From: Rhodospirillales bacterium
Lineage (GTDB): Bacteria; Pseudomonadota; Alphaproteobacteria; Reyranellales; Reyranellaceae
Direction of reading: 5' to 3'
Assembly (NCBI GenBank): GCA_013205335.1
Contig: JABMNB010000794.1
Coordinates: forward strand, 1 to 6,790
DNA length: 6,790 nucleotides
Under the pieces are notes generated by a model that was given only the letters and a program-made list of their open reading frames with translations, was not told the origin of the DNA and ran no database searches. Of this stretch, positions 4,863 through 6,790 are shown piece after piece (the stretch's first letter is position 1; each line of letters opens with the position of its first letter). The position numbers and the translations under genes were made by a program.

Positions 4863-6494
4863 CTACTTCTTCTTCTCGATGTTCCAGAAGACGGTCACTG
4901 GCGCCTCCATGTTGCCCGTCACGTTCTTACGCCGCGCCATCGGCTGCTGGAACTGTCCGAGCGGGATCGTGACACCCTCGCTGATGATGCGCATCTGCAC
5001 CTTCTTGGCGATTTCCATCTGTTTCTTGGGGTCGCTTTCACGAACGAAAGCGGCGCGAAGTTGCTCGATCTCCGGATCGAGCGGCCAGCCGAACTGGGCG
5101 CGATCGCCGCTGGCCTCCGCATAGTGGTTGTTGACCGGATCGAGCAGCAGCACGGCCGTGGTCGCGGTCATGGCGATGTTCCAGCCGCCTTCCGCAATCG
5201 GGATCTTCTTGGCGCGCCGGCCGACCAGCGTCTGCCAGTCCATGGACTGCATGTCGACCGTGAAGCCGCCGCGTTCGAGCAGGTTCTTGGCCACCGGCGC
5301 CAGGTTGGTGAGCACGGCGAGGTCGGTCGACTGCAGCAGCACGACCGGCGTGCCGTCGTAGCCCAATTCCTTCAGCAGCTTCTTCGACTCCTCGAAGCGC
5401 GACTCGAACATCCCGTCCATGCCGACCGAGGTCTCCAGCGGTCCGCCGCAGCTAAACATAGCCTTGCACTTCTTGTAGTAGCGCGGGTCGCCGATGACGG
5501 CCCGCAGGAAATCCTCTTGATTGAGCGTGAGCGCGGCGGCTCGACGATAGCGGACGTCGTTGAACGGCGGCTGCTTCCAGTTGAAGCGGAAGATGTAGGT
5601 GCTGCCGAGCGAGTCGGGGATGATGACCTCGACATTCTTGTTCTTTTCCAGCACCGGCAACAGGTCGTGCGCAGGTGCCTCGATCATGTCGATCTCGTCC
5701 TGTTCCAGAGCGTTGATGGCCGTCTGCGTGTCGGGGATCGACACCCATTCAACGCGATCGAGCTTGGCGACCTTGCCGCCGGCCAGGCCGGAGGGCGGCT
5801 CGGCGCGCGGCTTGTAGTCGGGATTGCGGACATAGACGGCCCTCTCGCCGGGCTTCCATTCGTCCTTCTTAAAGATGAACGGTCCGGAGCCCGTGGTGTC
5901 GGATATCTGCTGGCTGAGCGGCGTCTCGGCGACCCGTTGGGGCATGATGAACAGCGGCACCGAGGCCGGCTTGGCGAGCGCCTTCAGCATCAGCCCGAAC
6001 GGCTCCTTGAGCACGATCTGGAAAGTCCGGTCGTCGACCGCCTTCATCTCGTTCGTTGACTTGGCGAGCAAGCCGCCCAGCGTGTCCTTGTCGGTCCAGC
6101 GCTTGATCGATTGCAACACGTCGGCGGTGGTCACCGGCTTGCCGTCCTGCCACTTGAGTCCGTCGCGCAGCTTGAAGATCCAGACGAGCTTGTCGTCGCT
6201 CACTGTCCAGCTGTCGACCATCTGCGGCTGCGGCTGCAGCTTGCCGTCGAGCGCGAACAGCGTGTCGTAGATCATGTAGCCGTGATTGCGCACGATGTAA
6301 GCCGTGGTCCACACCGGGTCGAGGATCTTGAGATCCGAGTGCATGACAACGCGTAGCGTCTTGTCGGACTGCGCTATCGCGGGCGCGGCGATCAGCAGCG
6401 CCATCGCGCCGACCAGGCAATGGCGCGACAACGACGTCGCGAAACTGCGCGCGCAAGCGGGAACTGACTTGGTCGAAGCGAGTGTTCGTTCCAT
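4863..6494 (-). CDS. ABC transporter substrate-binding protein, family 5 (peptide/dipeptide type)
   Basis: A 543-residue periplasmic binding protein. A long positively charged leader is followed by a hydrophobic core (LVGAMALLIAAPAIA) with a cleavage motif AIA before Q42. The family-5 pattern follows: YMIYDTLFALDGKLQPQPQM (73-92), WTVSDDKLVWIFKLRDGLKW (96-115) and DGKPVTTADVLQSIKRW (117-133), then the usual long second lobe ending in VFWNIEKKK. Members deliver peptides or other solutes such as opines or sugars to an inner-membrane ABC transporter; the ligand cannot be told. Two cysteines near KKCKAMFSCGG could form a disulfide. The ATG at 6494 has AAGGAA six bases upstream. No permease or ATPase gene is visible: downstream lies mobile-element debris, so partners must be upstream of the window or elsewhere. 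Confidence 0.93.
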   Translation of the reverse strand: MERTLASTKSVPACARSFATSLSRHCLVGAMALLIAAPAIAQSDKTLRVVMHSDLKILDPVWTTAYIVRNHGYMIYDTLFALDGKLQPQPQMVDSWTVSDDKLVWIFKLRDGLKWQDGKPVTTADVLQSIKRWTDKDTLGGLLAKSTNEMKAVDDRTFQIVLKEPFGLMLKALAKPASVPLFIMPQRVAETPLSQQISDTTGSGPFIFKKDEWKPGERAVYVRNPDYKPRAEPPSGLAGGKVAKLDRVEWVSIPDTQTAINALEQDEIDMIEAPAHDLLPVLEKNKNVEVIIPDSLGSTYIFRFNWKQPPFNDVRYRRAAALTLNQEDFLRAVIGDPRYYKKCKAMFSCGGPLETSVGMDGMFESRFEESKKLLKELGYDGTPVVLLQSTDLAVLTNLAPVAKNLLERGGFTVDMQSMDWQTLVGRRAKKIPIAEGGWNIAMTATTAVLLLDPVNNHYAEASGDRAQFGWPLDPEIEQLRAAFVRESDPKKQMEIAKKVQMRIISEGVTIPLGQFQQPMARRKNVTGNMEAPVTVFWNIEKKK

Positions 6495-6500
6495 GTGCGT

Positions 6501-6506
6501 TTCCTT
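6501..6506 (-). promoter_or_regulatory. ribosome binding site of the substrate-binding protein gene
   Basis: The minus strand reads AAGGAA, six bases before the ATG at 6494. It supports this start over the internal methionine at residue 31, which would remove the signal peptide's charged region. Confidence 0.55.
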
Positions 6507-6553
6507 GATTGTCTGTTTTTATCTTGATCTGCCTGTCGACGCATGCAGCTTGT

Positions 6554-6559
6554 ATTATC
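6554..6559 (-). promoter_or_regulatory. possible -10 element for the substrate-binding protein gene
   Basis: GATAAT on the minus strand (five of six to TATAAT), about 60 bases before the start codon. No good -35 sits at 16-18 bases; TTGGCC is 20 bases away. Weak prediction. Confidence 0.25.
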
Positions 6560-6570
6560 GAAGCACAGGC

Positions 6571-6601
6571 GCAATGCTGGGCCAACAACATTGCGTTGGC
6601 C
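6571..6601. promoter_or_regulatory. interlocking inverted repeats, operator-like
   Basis: GGCCAAC (6580-6586) and GTTGGCC (6595-6601) form a perfect 7-bp dyad with an 8-base loop. GCAATG (6571-6576) and CATTGC (6589-6594) form a second dyad that overlaps the first. They lie directly upstream of the GATAAT, where a -35 would be, a usual place for a regulator site. No regulator is encoded in view. Confidence 0.3.
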
Positions 6602-6692
6602 TTGGCCAAATTATTTGGAGGCTGATTTCCTGCCGTTACCGCCATGCAATTTCTACCAGCCGGGAACGCCTTAGCCTTTCGACGCGGGCCGT

Positions 6693-6740
6693 TCAGGTTT
6701 GGACGTGCTGCACGGTGCTGGAGCCATCCGCGATGGCCAT
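6693..6740 (-). CDS. possible 15-codon leader peptide with a perfect ribosome binding site
   Basis: The minus strand has AGGAGGTGA (6754-6746), complementary to the full anti-Shine-Dalgarno sequence, then five bases, then ATG at 6740. The frame encodes MAIADGSSTVQHVQT and stops with TGA at 6695-6693. The substrate-binding protein gene starts about 200 bases further on. GAGCCA and TGGCTC arms (6747-6742 and 6726-6721) can pair across the start. It could be a leader peptide, the decayed start of a longer gene, or the edge of a mobile element reaching in from the right. No family recognised. Confidence 0.3.
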   Translation of the reverse strand: MAIADGSSTVQHVQT

Positions 6741-6790
6741 CTGGCTCACCTCCTAGTGGAACGAATCTAACACTTGGTACCCTCTTCTGA

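Noticed and set aside
4818..6059. 413-codon plus-strand open frame
   Set aside because: Antisense to the substrate-binding protein; rich in Arg, Leu and Val in the pattern of a complementary-strand shadow.
5869..6645. 258-codon minus-strand frame overlapping the start of the binding protein gene
   Set aside because: Out of frame with the clear family-5 protein, Arg-rich, and no domain; its start has no good ribosome binding site.
1..6790. CRISPR arrays, tRNA or rRNA genes
   Set aside because: No regularly spaced short repeats, no cloverleaf-like or rRNA-like sequence was noticed on either strand.

Overview
The window reads as high-GC alphaproteobacterial DNA, probably from the Rhizobiales (Bradyrhizobium-like). 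The reasons are a class III cyclase fused to TolB-like and TPR regions, a family-5 ABC substrate-binding protein, and abundant insertion-sequence debris. This placement rests on protein style and base composition, not on a database match. All the genes I accept as functional lie on the minus strand.

Layout. At 1-141 is the 5' end of an integrase-type transposase gene that runs off the left edge. It is followed by a decayed fragment of a cyclase N-terminus (147-233). An intact cyclase/TolB-like/TPR gene lies at 353-2071. Next comes a two-gene unit: an unlisted 38-residue membrane miniprotein (2762-2878) with a strong ribosome binding site, then a secreted staphylococcal-nuclease-like protein (2270-2728). 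Positions 3023-3202 hold remnants of two different transposases. Positions 3203-4587 are a complete IS110-family element of the IS1111 type. It is inserted in a second copy of the integrase-type gene, whose 5' part continues at 4588-4687. A periplasmic peptide-type substrate-binding protein (4863-6494) and its upstream region fill the right end.

The most interesting part is the IS1111-type element. Its ends can be fixed to the base: removing it together with one of two flanking TCA copies restores an uninterrupted integrase reading frame. Its 261-base noncoding tail downstream of the transposase contains a near-copy of the flanking target DNA (13 of 14 bases) and a copy of the element's own end (8 of 8 bases). 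Both are in register with the TCA core and in the order expected for the target and donor guides of a bridge RNA. Joining the two ends in a circle would also build a promoter (TTGCCT, 16 bases, TATGAT). In addition, the terminal repeat can pair with the transposase ribosome binding site and start codon. Together these suggest an RNA-guided mobile element with layered control of its transposase.

The metabolic genes do not form one pathway. The cyclase is likely a cytoplasmic signalling protein. The nuclease and its miniprotein form a small envelope or secretion operon. The binding protein has no permease or ATPase gene in view; downstream of it lies only mobile-element debris.
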